In this document: in pieces, positions 41,276 through 51,375 of the stretch
Position numbering within the stretch: position 1 is the stretch's first letter
Layout of the letters: every line of letters begins with the position of its first letter
Source: Plutella xylostella
Taxonomy: Eukaryota > Arthropoda > Insecta > Lepidoptera > Plutellidae
Reading direction: 5' to 3'
DNA length: 64,000 nucleotides
NCBI RefSeq assembly: GCF_932276165.1
Contig: NC_064010.1
Coordinates: 5,921,001-5,985,000, forward strand
Made by a program: the position numbers and the translations under genes
The notes under the pieces: model-generated
Seen by the model: only the letters and a program-made list of their open reading frames with translations
Database searches by the model: none
What the model was told of the DNA's origin: nothing

Positions 41276-42097
41276 CTGTAGTCCCGCTGTCCCCGTAATT
41301 CTTGTCCCCGTTAAGCGGGGACAACGGTACTTTCAGAAAATAAATAAAATCAGGCCCGTTGTCCCCGTTGGACGTGAGCTCCTCAACGGGGACAGCGGCA
41401 CTTAATAAAAAAATAAAAAATCAGGCCCGTTGTCCCCTTTCTCAAAATAAACTTAAAAAAACACAAGTATATTTTTTATTTCATGAATTTTAAATAATAT
41501 TTTCACATCAAATCGCTTTTTTAGCTTAGGTCAATTCATAACTAACCTGGATGATAATTTGGCAAATTTGATTAACGTGTAAATTTTAAAGGATGGCGCT
41601 AACGGCACGACGAAATAGTGCCGCGAAAAAAAAGCACAGATAAAAAAAACACACACTCACGCCTTGTACTAATGTACTCCCTTGCGGGGTAGGCAGATGT
41701 GCATTGCTGCACCCACTTTTCGCCAGAGTGTATGTTAGTCCCAATCCCAATGTAATAGGGGGCGGGCCTATTGCCATTTTACGGGCACATCCAAGACCCG
41801 AGAACAAATATCTGTGTTTAAACAAATATCTGCCCCAGCCGGGAATCGAACCCGGGACCTTCGGCTCAGTAGTCATGGTACTCACTGGTCATTAACCACT
41901 ACGCCATTCGGTCGTCTAAGATAAGTTTCATTTTATTTTGTCTAATAGAATTCGGAAGGGACAACGACACGTAAAATTTTGACGGCCCGTTGTCCCCGTT
42001 CACTATTGTCCGTAAAAGGGGACAACGGAACGAAAATAAAATGACGTCCCGTTGTCCCCGTAACGGGGACACAGTTACGGGGACAACGGGACTACAG
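41276..42097. mobile_element. DNA element with CTGTAGTCCCG TIRs and GTTGTCCCC boxes
   Basis: The left end CTGTAGTCCCGCTGTCCCCG and the right end CGGGGACAACGGGACTACAG are inverted with one mismatch over ~23 bases. Subterminal regions hold at least eight (G)CCCGTTGTCCCC or GGGGACAACGG boxes. A SINE is nested at 41641-41914. No transposase frame exists, and no target duplication could be identified. Confidence 0.75.
41641..41914 (-). mobile_element. tRNA-derived SINE
   Basis: Read on the minus strand, the head has an A-box-like TGGCGTAGTGGTTAATG and a B-box GGTTCGATTCCC, i.e. an RNA polymerase III promoter. A ~190-base unrelated body follows, ending in a short A-rich tail (minus of 41641-41650). 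The insertion lies inside the CTGTAGTCCCG element. Confidence 0.8.
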
Positions 42098-43467
42098 GAA
42101 TTTGCATAATAAACAAATAACAGCACTTAGAACCTACTTTCACAAAAAAGCTACAATATCTGATATCCACGAAGCTATAGTACAGACAGATACAAAATTA
42201 ACACCATTAAATTTACAAGACAGAAGCCCACAACCAAATGAAACACAAATAGACCATAAAATAAAGATAAGTGAGTGTAATCGGAAGTCATTGCATGGAA
42301 GACACCCCCACGACTTGAGTCAACCAAACGTCGACAAAGAAGCGTCGCACGAGTGGCTCCGTCGAGGTGAGCTATTCCCGGAGACAGAAGGGTTCCTCAT
42401 TGCCATTCAAGATCAAGTGATAGAGACCAAAAATTACCAGAAGCATATTATGAAACTCCCTGTCTCGCAAATAGACAGATGCCGTAAATGTAATGCCTTA
42501 CCAGAAACCATCCAACACATCACTGGTGCCTGCAAAGCAATCGTTCAGACCGACTACAAGCATCGGCACGATCAGGTGGCAAACATCATCAAAAACTGGC
42601 AATTAAACACAACCTCGCACCTTCACCACCCACTCCGTATTACAAATATACCCCAGAAGTTGTCATTGAGAACTCCACGCACAAACTGTATTTTGACAGA
42701 GCCATCCTCACAGATAGAACCATTCACTTCAACAGACCGGATATTACATTAATAGATAAAGTCAACAAATCAGCTCTTATTATAGACATTGCCATCCCAA
42801 ACACTCATAACTTACAAAACACAATAGCAGAAAAACTGTCAAAATACACAGACCTTAAAGATAAGATCATTCGTATGTGGCGACTCAAGACAGCAACCAT
42901 AGTCCCTATTGTGCTTTCCACAACAGGAGTAATCCCTAAGCAATTAGAAAAGTCTTTAAGAACGCTTGATCTCCCATCCTACACATACAAATCCCTCCAA
43001 AAAGCTACAGTTCTCAATACTTGCCGAATAGTGCGTAAATTTATGCAAACCGACCCAAAACATACCCCATGAATCACACTTGGCTTAGGCCCGTGTGGTT
43101 CATTATACCAGTTATTTGTACAAATAGCTGAGCTGAAAACAATCAGAAAGAAAATAATAATATAGGTCCAGGCCAGGCAGGGGCCATAGTCCTTCCATAG
43201 TCCCAGTTACCCAGTCTATTTAGCACCCCCTTCCATAACCCTGTATTAGTTTTCTCCATATCCTACAATAGTCCTGCACTAACCGGGGATTTTCCTTGGG
43301 TTTACTCCATAGTTTACACAGGGAAAATCTTCGGTTGGTGTCACATTTCATATATTAATGTTGTCAAACGGGCCTCTACATGTTGGCTTCGGCCCCATGC
43401 ACGCCTTCCAAATGCCCGGGACCCCATGGTCCCGTGATGGTAACGACACAACATAATAATAATAATA
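42098..43467 (+). mobile_element. 3' end of a LINE with restriction-like endonuclease
   Basis: The coding remnant 42102-43072 is followed by a ~370-base 3' UTR and an (ATA)n tail at about 43452-43467. The left edge coincides with the end of the CTGTAGTCCCG element. Motifs point to the early-branching LINE groups that use a C-terminal PD-(D/E)XK nuclease (R2/R4/Dong-like). Confidence 0.75.
42102..43072 (+). pseudogene. LINE C-terminal zinc finger and REL endonuclease, frameshifted
   Basis: The first frame (42102-42752) carries HEWLRRGELFPETEGFLIAI and QDQVIETKNYQKHIMKLPVS, then a CCHC finger CRKCNALPETIQHITGAC. After a shift at about 42625 the reading continues in another frame to a TGA at 43070-43072. 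That part contains the nuclease signature RPD...LIIDIAIPN...EKLSKY and the tail VLNTCRIVRKFM. The zinc finger plus REL nuclease order is that of R2/R4/NeSL-group LINEs, which nick specific targets. The RT itself is missing, so this is a 5'-truncated dead copy. Confidence 0.78.
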
Positions 43468-43494
43468 TGTGGGAACATCTCACACACGGCCATC

Positions 43495-43862
43495 CGACCC
43501 CAAGCTAGGCAGAACCTGTGTTATGGGTGTCGGACAGCTGATATATCTACACTACACAAATACATAGATAGATACATACTAACCCCCTTATTCATAGAAA
43601 AGTTACAATACGTTTTAACTAATAAACTGTTTTGTCCCTCTCTGTCAAAGAACAAATTGTTCTTTGTCGGAGAGGGACAAAACAGTGTATTAGTTAAAAC
43701 GTTTTGTAACTTCTCTATGAATAAGGGGGTAAATATCAACACCCAAGACCCGAGTACAAATATCTGTCTGTTCTGTACACAAATATATGCCCCAGCCGGG
43801 AATCGAACCCGGTACCATCGGCATAGCATTCAGGGCCACTAACCACTACACCATTCGGTCGA
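43495..43862 (-). mobile_element. tRNA-derived SINE split by a MITE
   Basis: The head (minus of about 43790-43862) has TGGTGTAGTGGTTAGTG and a B-box GGTTCGATTCCC. The body includes CACCCAAGACCCGAGTACAA and continues after the MITE (GATAGATACATAC...GGTGTCGGACAGCTG). It is a second SINE copy in the same orientation as 41641-41914. Confidence 0.75.
43583..43729. mobile_element. 147-bp palindromic MITE with TAA duplication
   Basis: CCCCCTTATTCATAGAAAAGTTAC at the left and GTAACTTCTCTATGAATAAGGGGG at the right pair, and pairing continues almost to the centre (GTCCCTCTCTG / CGGAGAGGGAC). TAA flanks both sides (43580-43582 and 43730-43732). It sits inside the SINE body. Confidence 0.85.
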
Positions 43863-43875
43863 ATGGTACACACAC

Positions 43876-43965
43876 ATGGTTCATCATCATCATCATCAGC
43901 CAATATTCATCCACTGCTGGACATAGGCCTCTCCCAAGTAGCGCCACAGGCCACAACACTCGGTC
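43876..43965. repeat. CATCAT-type lepidopteran repeat end
   Basis: (CATCAT)n is followed by CAGCCAATATTCATCCACTG and CTGGACATAGGCCTCTCCC. It is the same family as 16899-16975. Confidence 0.6.
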
Positions 43966-45030
43966 CCACACACATGGTTAAATAAAAGAAATTTAATATG
44001 TTACCTGGGTCTGGGTTCTTTCTTATCCATTTAATTTACCCTTTTTTTGTCAATCCCAAAAATCCCGGGATTGGCAAATTTTAATTGCAATAAATTCGGG
44101 ACCGGGATCAGGCTTGTATTGTCTAGATATGGATCAATTTATTTCGCTCTCACCGGAACAGATAAAATTGTCGCACTGTATGCAGTTTTTAGCGCCATCT
44201 ATAATTCGCACATGACAATCCGAACCGTCATATCTTGCAAAATCGCAATTTTTTTTTATTACATTTTTGCATTCTGCAGATCATTCTCTACAATCTGGTA
44301 AAACAGTCATATCTGTAGCTCATTTCTGGGCCGAGATATGGACCTATACGACTGTCTAGCCTGTTGTGATGCACACGCATTGTCGATGGACAAACAGTCA
44401 TATTTTAGTTTAATACGCTGACCATGTCTGAAGCGCGGGCTCCGGTCGTTTTATCTTAAGTTAAGACAAGTGTAGTTACGAAATACGCAAAATGTGATGA
44501 ATCAAAACGTATTATAATGTAAATAATACTATTTTGCTTGTTTCTCACGTAGAATTTTTATTGTATTATTTCTAGATAATACTATCTTGCCTGTTTTATT
44601 ATTGAATTTTTACTAATTTGAATGTTGTATGTTTTTATGTGACGGTTTAGCTATGGGATTCGTCAGATAATACTGTTTGTCCAGTTAAATCAATAATTTT
44701 TCTATGTCATAAGAAAAATAATACGGTTTGTACGGTTTTTAATGTAATTATTCATGGAATATTTGAGTTGTAGTAACATCATGAAGCTACATAAACGTGC
44801 TGCTAAACTAGTTTTGACGGCAATTCCTCCGAACAAAAGGCTTGGAACCTGAAGGGTATTGCAGCTAAGGAACCTAAGACTCCAGACAAAGACTTTGACG
44901 ATGATTTGGTTGACCCTACTTACGTAAACATTGCGAGCACGCCCATAGCAGTTCTGAAGTCTGATGTTTGCTTTAAATGTTTGGCCCACTGGCATTTCAG
45001 CTTGAGGTACCTAGATTTTAAAAGCTTGGT
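43966..45030. other. Intergenic stretch with imperfect ~70-bp repeats
   Basis: TCAATCCCAAAAATCCCGGGATTGG lies at about 44050. Between 44515 and 44740 the phrase AATAATAC(TA/GG)T.TTGCCTG plus an A/T-rich tail occurs three times. A short + strand segment at 44860-44970 (TPDKDFDDDLVDPTYV) looks protein-like but is isolated and unassigned. Confidence 0.35.
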
Positions 45031-45035
45031 TGAGA

Positions 45036-45227
45036 TCACTTACGAATTACCGTATTTCTGATGTAGTTCTTCAGAGAAACGCCGAGCATAGCTGTTTCTA
45101 TTGCTCGATAAGCGACTTTAATCCGTTGGGGAGTCCAACAGTCACAGCCGTTTCTGAACCAGACGTCAGCACTGGCAGGGTGCACTGATTGAAGACCTTT
45201 GAGTTCAGACTTCAGAAACGGCCTCAA
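45036..45227 (-). pseudogene. RTE/jockey-type LINE C-terminal fragment
   Basis: The 63-codon frame contains IKVAYRAIETAMLGVSLKNY and IRNTVIRK, the conserved segment after the thumb of RTE-like LINE RTs (usual pattern QRAMERAMLGVSLRDRIRN). It is only a small relic without the catalytic core. Confidence 0.65.
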
Positions 45228-45702
45228 GGTGTATGTGTGACGAAGTTAACCGTATGCAGGTCAACTTATAGTATGCTAATGCTTGTTTTCTGCCTAGTTT
45301 AATAGTCTGCCCAAGTTAGACAAATTCCTGAGCAACTTTGATCTTTGGCTTCCCATGCAACTACCACCGGATTTGGTTTAATGTAAGCATTCAATTAAAT
45401 AAGACTTATTTCTTAAATACATATTACAGTGCACTTCTGTTCAGTTTTGGCGATATTAAATCCCTCTGTTGAACTACTCTTTGCAATTCAGTCTTGATTT
45501 GTGGTCCTAGACAAGCACACAGTCGATGCTATGCCAGTAGCAGCGTTTTACAGATACCTCAACACATCGATATAGCGACATTCAATTTGACATCTCTGCA
45601 AGGTTTCCAGAAGTGTCCACGTCTCGATGAAATATCCAAAGCTTTTGGTCAACCAAAGCCAAAGTTTAATTGTAATCTTTGGTCTTCTGTATAATCTGCC
45701 TG

Positions 45703-46890
45703 AGGTTAGAAATAGTGCTTGACCGACGGTAGGGTAACGTAACGTACCTAGGGACATTTTCGACTACCCCAACTTTGAATGAAGCTATCGCAGCGTACAA
45801 CTAAGATATTAATGTGAAATTTTCTTTATTCGGTAGGATATATAATCTATTATCACTAGTATTTGTGCTAAAGCTTTAGTGTGGCCACATTTTATTAAAT
45901 TAAGATAAAAGTAAAAATGCTTGTTTTGTCCCAAGGTACGTTACACGTTTGTACCTTGGGACACTGTTTCCCATAGCTTTGTACTATGGAAAATGCAAAC
46001 TTCTAAATAACGCCTTATATCTCTGTTTTTATTGATTTACTGCATCTCTCTTCTGTCTAGTTTCACTCTGGCACTAATAAGAACAGAGATATAAGGCGTT
46101 ATTTAGATGTTTACATGTTCCATAGTACAAAGCCATAGGAAACAGTGTCCCAAGGTACAAATTTAATCGTGTCCCAAGGTACAAAAAAGCCATATTTAAC
46201 CAAAATTTAAATATGTTTATTTTTAATTAATAGGAATCTTTCAGATAATTGCCATGTCATAAAATTAAATAACTGAAAAGTTATACGTGACATCCATGTC
46301 TTTATTTTGAGCATGCCTCAATGAGATAAAGCAACACAAAAAACTATACAAAAGCTACTTTTGACTCCAAAAAACTTCATATTGTCTTCACCATACACTC
46401 GATGCTGGTATGATCACGAGACTCACTAGTTTTGCCAAGCGAGTAAAATACTATACCTAGGGTAGAATTTTAATGTGTTTATTTAGCCGGTTTTCAAAAT
46501 ACAATCAATGTCCCGAGGTACAAGCGTCCCAAGGTACGTTACGTTACCCTACGTCCTGACCGTACCATCTGAATGTCAGCGCTTACCGTCGCGTCGGTGG
46601 CGAAATGCATTCAGTGCTTCGCTGACGGCAAACTGCGATACGTGTTGAATCCATGCGGTCGGTCACGCGGTCGGTCGCTCCGTCAGTGAAGCGCTGAACG
46701 CGTCCCTACACACTCATAGCTCGTCGGCGACCGACGTACGCTGACCGACGAGCCCGACCGACGGCTGCACCGACGTGTCACACGAAATCACGCGCGTACC
46801 GTCAGCGTAGCTGCACTCATAGACTTGCATAGATATAGCTACGTCAAGCGACGGTCAGCGCTGACCATCGGTCGAGCACTATTTCTAGCC
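45703..46890. mobile_element. Outer TIR element with GACCGACGG boxes
   Basis: The left end GGTTAGAAATAGTGCTTGAC CGACGG pairs with the right end CCATCGGTCGAGCACTATTT CTAGCC. Its interior (46560-46870) is dense in CGACCGAC/GTCGGTCGG boxes. It is interrupted near its left end by the TAGGGTAACG element. Confidence 0.7.
45730..46551. mobile_element. Nested TIR element with TAGGGTAACG ends
   Basis: The left end TAGGGTAACGTAACGTACCT and the right end AGGTACGTTACGTTACCCTA are exact inverted repeats over 20 bases and continue with GGGAC. Interior words TGTCCCAAGGTAC recur at least five times in both directions. An inner inverted repeat (ATAACGCCTTATATCTCTG / AGAGATATAAGGCGTTAT) makes the middle fold back. 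There is no transposase. Confidence 0.85.
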
Positions 46891-47289
46891 TTACTGTTTG
46901 ATGATCTATGGTGATTAAGAATTTTCGAAATCTACCCTGTTCTGGGGCCTGGAACTCGGCAAACTAATTAGTGAAACGGTTCTAAATGATCCTTGAGAAC
47001 GTACATAAATCTCACTTATATAGCCTCGGTCTATAGTTCCTTAGAACCGTTACCATTGTTGAAAAAATACCACGACACTCTCGTACGATGCCTCCGGTGT
47101 TATACCAGTACAAGCAACCGACTTGCACTACTTCTTGAGCTGTCCGAGGCTTCGAGACTAGTAATACCTCCAGGTTTCAGAAGCAATGAGGTAATGCTGT
47201 CTGCACCAGGATTATTTTTGATTTATAGCTGCTCAAGGGCTATTTAAATCTTGTCCTCAGTTTTCAACTTCTTCTGGTGGTTCTCCCAT
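46891..47289. other. Intergenic stretch, nothing recognised
   Basis: A short unassigned + strand frame at 46993-47247 is the only open sequence; it has no recognisable motif. Confidence 0.3.
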
Positions 47290-47758
47290 GCTTCTTCTTC
47301 TTCTTCAATCCCGCTACTCCTCCGAGGAGTCTGGGGCTAACATCAGGCTAACATCCATCCTTCTCTGTCGTAGGCCAGCAAGTTGAGCTCTGGCCACAAC
47401 TTCCCTTTCTCTTGGGCCTCGCTGAATATGGACCGCTTCCGGGTATGAGCTGGTCGACCGGGTCGCCTTGAACCGCCCTGGGGTTTCCATTGGAGGGCCA
47501 CTTTCGGGATATGATCATCAGGTCTTCTCAGTGTGTGGCCCAGCCATCGCCATTTTCGCTCTTGGACGTCTATGTCTATAGGCTTTTGGTTTGTAACCTT
47601 CCATAGCTCGATATTGGTGATGGTGTTCGGCCAGTGTCTTCGTGCTGCTGTCTGTCGTGTGCATGCTGCTGAACGAATACTTTCACCCGCGATTTAGCTC
47701 TATAGTTGCTTCTATAACTAGTGTATTGTAGCAACGAAGGTCTTTTCGTATCAGCTTC

Positions 47759-47953
47759 TGATGAAATACAGGCAGTTGATTGAAAATACGGGCGTATTAC
47801 TTGAGATTACTATTTATTAGATAGATCGCACAACGTACAAAGATACACACGGAGCAAGAGAGGCAGATATATATACGTTTTTTCAGTGTTGACAGTTCCA
47901 TTGACAAATACTAAAGAGTGTTAGGTTTATATAACATTATTCTAATTCCAACA
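47759..47953 (-). repeat. Copia 3' LTR (195 bp)
   Basis: In transcript sense it starts TGTTGGAATTAG and ends ATTTCATCA, containing CTCTTGCTCCGTGTG. It differs from the 5' LTR at one position. Confidence 0.93.
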
Positions 47954-48015
47954 CTGGCCCTTAAACCAAACACGATAGGTAACAACAAATTTACAGTTTA
48001 TCATTAACACAATCA

Positions 48016-50316
48016 TTATAATAACATCAACTGTTTTACAAACTTATAATGAGTTTCTTTACACAAGGGTTTAGTGAAAACATCAGCTATCATATCTGAA
48101 GTGCATAAATATTGAACATCAATAATACCATTTAATACATGTTCCCTTATGAAATGATGTCGAATATCTATGTGCTTAGTTCTGGCATGTAACATTGCGT
48201 TTTTGCACAATTTTTGCGCGGATTGGTTGTCATTATACATTTTAACTTTTAATGTCTTACCTAATATCCCATGCAAAAATTGTCGGAGAAACAAGGCCTC
48301 TTTACATGCGTCAGAGATCGCCATATACTCAGCCTCCGTACTGGACAATGCAACTGTACGCTGTTTCCTGCTTTCCCATGAAACTATTGACTCGCCCAGT
48401 TTAAACACGTAGCCTGTGTAAGATCGCCTGTCAGACTCATTTCGACCCCAATCAGCATCAGCATAAGCAGTTATCGATATGCCACCCTTAACAAAATTTA
48501 AACATAAATCTTTGTTACCTTTAAGATAGCGAATAACTCTTTTAGCCGCCTTCCAATGTGATTCATCATAGCAGTCATTGAACTGACTCAGATAGCTTAC
48601 CGCATGTGCAATGTCCGGTCTAGTTCCAACTGCAATATACATCAGCGATCCAATCAAGCCTCTATAATCAAACTTTGAAATATCACCAGAATTCAAAGCT
48701 TTTGTAAGCTTCCAAGTTTTAAATTTCTCAAATGCTTCATCCTTTCTGTTGAGAAAATACACAAAAGTCTTCCTAGTGTAGTCATCTATAAAGGTAATGA
48801 AATACCTTGACCCACTAAATGATGTACAGGGCATCGGTCCACATAGGTCAGTATGAACCAGCTCCAAGATGCCTGTAGCCCTACTGAAAGACTTTTTGGG
48901 AAATGACAACCTTGTTTGCTTCCCCTCTATACATGCTATACAAGGTTCAATCTTTCTACTTTGATATGAAATGCCCGAAGCCATACCTTTCTTAAGTAGA
49001 TCCATACTCCGATGGTTGAGATGTGCCAAGCGACGATGCCATACCCCTTGCATACCAGCAGCAGTTTCAGGTCCACCCTTCACTGCAGCCATGACAGTCA
49101 TACTTTCCTCCGGCACAGCACTAGCTGCCGTCGACTGATTATGACTGACACTTGACTCTGTCGAGGCCGGCTGTGCACACTCCTCCTCCAAACCTGTAAC
49201 ACTAGAGGTACCTTTTTCCACAAAATTGCATTTCAAAGGATTAGGTTTAGTATCCAGCTGATATGCACCATTACAAAGAGTGCCAGTAGCAACAACAACC
49301 CCATTGTCACTTATTTTACACATGCCAGAACTAAACACAACCTCAAATCCTTTCTGCACCATAGCGCTTACTGATAACAAGTTGACCGTTAAGTTTGGGA
49401 CATAATACACATTACTTATTGTCTTTACATTATTGTCCTTCAATAAAACTTTAACTGAGCCTCTTCCGGCTGTATGCAACATGTTTCCATCAGCCAAATG
49501 TATTTTTATCGACTTTTCACTTATTGAGTCATACATTGCACTTTTACTGCCGCACATGTGCCCCGTAGCACCACTATCAATGTACCACTGCCACTGATCG
49601 CTCGTGGTGCTCGCTCACAGAGCAAGTAGAGCTTTGGTTGAGTCCGACTTTGAATTCTTATTCGCAGACTTCGGACAATCCTTAATTAAGTGTCCCACTT
49701 TTCTGCACCTGAAACACTTCGGTTGTTTCCTAGCAACCAAGGCTGTGGCACCTTCAGACGACGACTCATTTCTCCGAAAATATTCCTGTAGCAGCTTCCC
49801 TTTAACAATTTCACTGGTTAGCTTCAGGTTGCTATTTTCCATAGCCATGATAAGCGGGTCGTAATCTGGAGTCAACCCACTCAGCATTATTACGGCAACG
49901 AAGTCATCATCTAGTTTTGATTCTATCTCGCTCAATTGCTCTGCGATTTCCATAATTTTATTTAGGTAATCTTCCATGCTCGTGCTCAAACTCAACTTTG
50001 TATTGAATAAAGTTCTAAGCAGTCAGAGCCTGCGACATAAGCCCTTGTCCTCATAGGCTTTCTGCAGATTGGACCATGCTTGGTGCCCCGTCTCTGCAGT
50101 TCTTATGTGAGGAATGGCCGCAGGCGACACCGCTAACGAGATTTTCGCCAGCGCCTTCAGCTTCTTGTCGGCCGTACCCGTGTCAGACTTCACGCAGTCC
50201 CATAAGTCGTCGTGGATGAGTGCCATCCGCATCATAAATTTCCAAGTGCTATAGTTCTCGATACCTTTCAATTTGTCTATAGAGACACCTGAAAAATTTG
50301 TTGAAGACGACGTCAT
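48016..50316 (-). pseudogene. Copia Gag-Pol with two stops and an in-frame integrase-RT deletion
   Basis: One reading frame runs from ATG at 50316 to 48016 with TGA stops at about 50023 and 49615. Gag starts TSSSTNFSGVSIDKLKG and has a CCHC knuckle CFRCRKVGHLIKDC. After the second stop the frame has WYIDSGATGHMCG (aspartic protease), then the GAG-pre-integrase region (WHRRLAHLNHRSMDLLKKGM) and the start of integrase (HTDLCGPM, ITFIDDYTRKTFVYFL). At about 48715 it jumps in frame to the end of RT (YRGLIGSLMYIAVGTRPDIA) and RNase H (AYADADWGRNESDRRSYTGY, ALSSTEAEYMAI). Most of integrase and all RT catalytic motifs are absent. It can only move with proteins from other copies. Confidence 0.9.
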
Positions 50317-50411
50317 GTTTGCCGGTCGTCCGCCGGTATTAGGTTAAAACTTTTAACCGTATTTATGCTGAAAATACGCGAAAATATGCTACAACTTTTA
50401 ACAATCGCGAT

Positions 50412-50427
50412 GCCTGGGCCCATAACC
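50412..50427 (-). other. Copia primer-binding site
   Basis: GGTTATGGGCCCAGGC directly follows the 5' LTR. Its core matches the complement of the initiator tRNA-Met anticodon loop and stem (GGGCCCATAACC), not the tRNA 3' end. Drosophila copia is known to prime from a half-tRNA in this way. Confidence 0.75.
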
Positions 50428-50622
50428 TGATGAAATACAGGCAGTTGATTGAAAATACGGGCGTATTACTTGAGATTACTATTTATTAGATAGATCGCAC
50501 AACGTACAAAGATACACACGGAGCAAGAGAGGCAGATATATATACGTTTTTTCAGTGTTGACAGTTCCATTGACAAATACTAAAGAATGTTAGGTTTATA
50601 TAACATTATTCTAATTCCAACA
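50428..50622 (-). repeat. Copia 5' LTR (195 bp)
   Basis: TG...CA bounded copy next to the primer-binding site at 50412-50427. Flanked by the GCTTC duplication at 50623-50627. Confidence 0.93.
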
Positions 50623-50720
50623 GCTTCTTTATACGCTTGGTGAGGGCCTGTTATTCTGACGAAATGTTACTCACAATTTGCTCTCATAGTTTGTAATTAT
50701 CTATTATGAAAAGCAATAAA

Positions 50721-50734
50721 GGTTAGGTTAGGTT

Positions 50735-50738
<4 letters not shown>
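50721..50738 (+). repeat. (TTAGG)3 stub
   Basis: GGTTAGGTTAGGTTAGGT lies between the RTE remnant and the poly-T (poly(A) tail of the minus-strand LINE). It is a short leftover of a telomeric array. Confidence 0.85.
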
Positions 50739-50773
<35 letters not shown>

Positions 50774-50827
50774 ATTCTTTTTTCCTCTGATCATTTTTTC
50801 AGAGACCTTTTCTGCTCTTATTTTTTT

Positions 50828-50912
50828 ACCGACGGAGGAAAATCCATCATGGACACCTGGGAAGATGTCCCAGGTAGTGTCGGACTCCTACCGACTAAAA
50901 ACCCCCGACGGT
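50828..50912 (-). other. 3' UTR three-way-junction motif of the R1-type LINE
   Basis: An outer helix ACCG.CGG.GG pairs across the motif. Two inner hairpins are CCTGGGAAGATGTCCCAGG and GTCGG-ACTCCTA-CCGAC. The same layout, with changed but still paired bases, is at 58070-58152. LINE 3' UTR structures are often what the RT recognises. Confidence 0.6.
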
Positions 50913-51181
50913 ATAAGCATTTTCTTTTTTCTTTTTTAAATATTTTTATTTCATTTTTTTTTAAAACATTTTTTATATTTTTTTGCTTACATTCTAATAC
51001 AATTGTATCTTACTTTTCTAAATTAAAACTAAATAAACTGAACTTTTAATCTTATCTTAACAATAGCATATTTTAATAACCTATGGTTTTCTTATCATAA
51101 TAATCTTATATCTATTTTAATTGCTTATTTACTGTTGTATGGATGCAGTACATATGACTCAGTATATATATGCATCATACT

Positions 51182-51375
51182 TTACTTATTCCTATTTTTT
51201 AATTGTTTACCTATAATTAAGCAGTAATCTAAAAAGACCTGTCGGTTTTCTTTGCTTTGCAATAAGTCGCACACCGTTTCTTTATTTATTGGTTTATTTA
51301 GCTTTTGCTCTAAATCAAATCGCAACATACAGTGGACCGGACAATCAAGGAGGACGTGCTCCACCGTTTCAGCGC
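51182..51375 (-). pseudogene. Frameshifted C-terminus of R1-type ORF2
   Basis: After a single-base-type shift at about 51380, the alternate frame gives the second half of a CCHC-like knuckle (CAETVEHVLLDCP) and LRFDLEQKLNKP, ending NRNK. The main frame instead ends in unrelated sequence (ALKRWSTSSLIVR). The true ORF2 therefore ended at about 51182. Confidence 0.75.

Larger units (their letters stand above)
47759..50622 (-). mobile_element. Copia retrotransposon, internally deleted, with both LTRs
   Basis: Two 195-base LTRs (47759-47953 and 50428-50622) differ by one base by eye (AGAGTGTT versus AGAATGTT). Duplications GCTTC lie at 47754-47758 and 50623-50627. Directly after the 5' LTR the minus strand reads GGTTATGGGCCCAGGC, complementary to the anticodon region of initiator tRNA-Met, as in Drosophila copia. 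At 2864 bases it is much shorter than a ~5-kb intact Copia. Confidence 0.93.
47290..50720 (-). mobile_element. RTE-type LINE remnant interrupted by Copia
   Basis: Read on the minus strand, sequence at 50720-50623 (ALTKRIKK) continues after the Copia insertion at 47758 (LIRKDLRCYNTLVIEATIE). It then runs through WRWLGH-type and ...REREVVARAQLAGLRQRR segments to 47290, with stops and shifts. These are the C-terminal motifs of RTE-like LINEs. The remnant's 5' edge touches the (TTAGG)n stub at 50721. Confidence 0.65.

Noticed and set aside
41820..41914. Minus-strand tRNA-like gene with A and B boxes
   Set aside because: It continues into a non-tRNA body with an A-rich tail and has no proper acceptor stem, so it is a SINE head.
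43790..43862. Second tRNA-like sequence
   Set aside because: Same SINE family head; no complete cloverleaf.
46993..47247. 84-residue plus-strand frame
   Set aside because: No motif, no splice sites, ordinary composition for random sequence.
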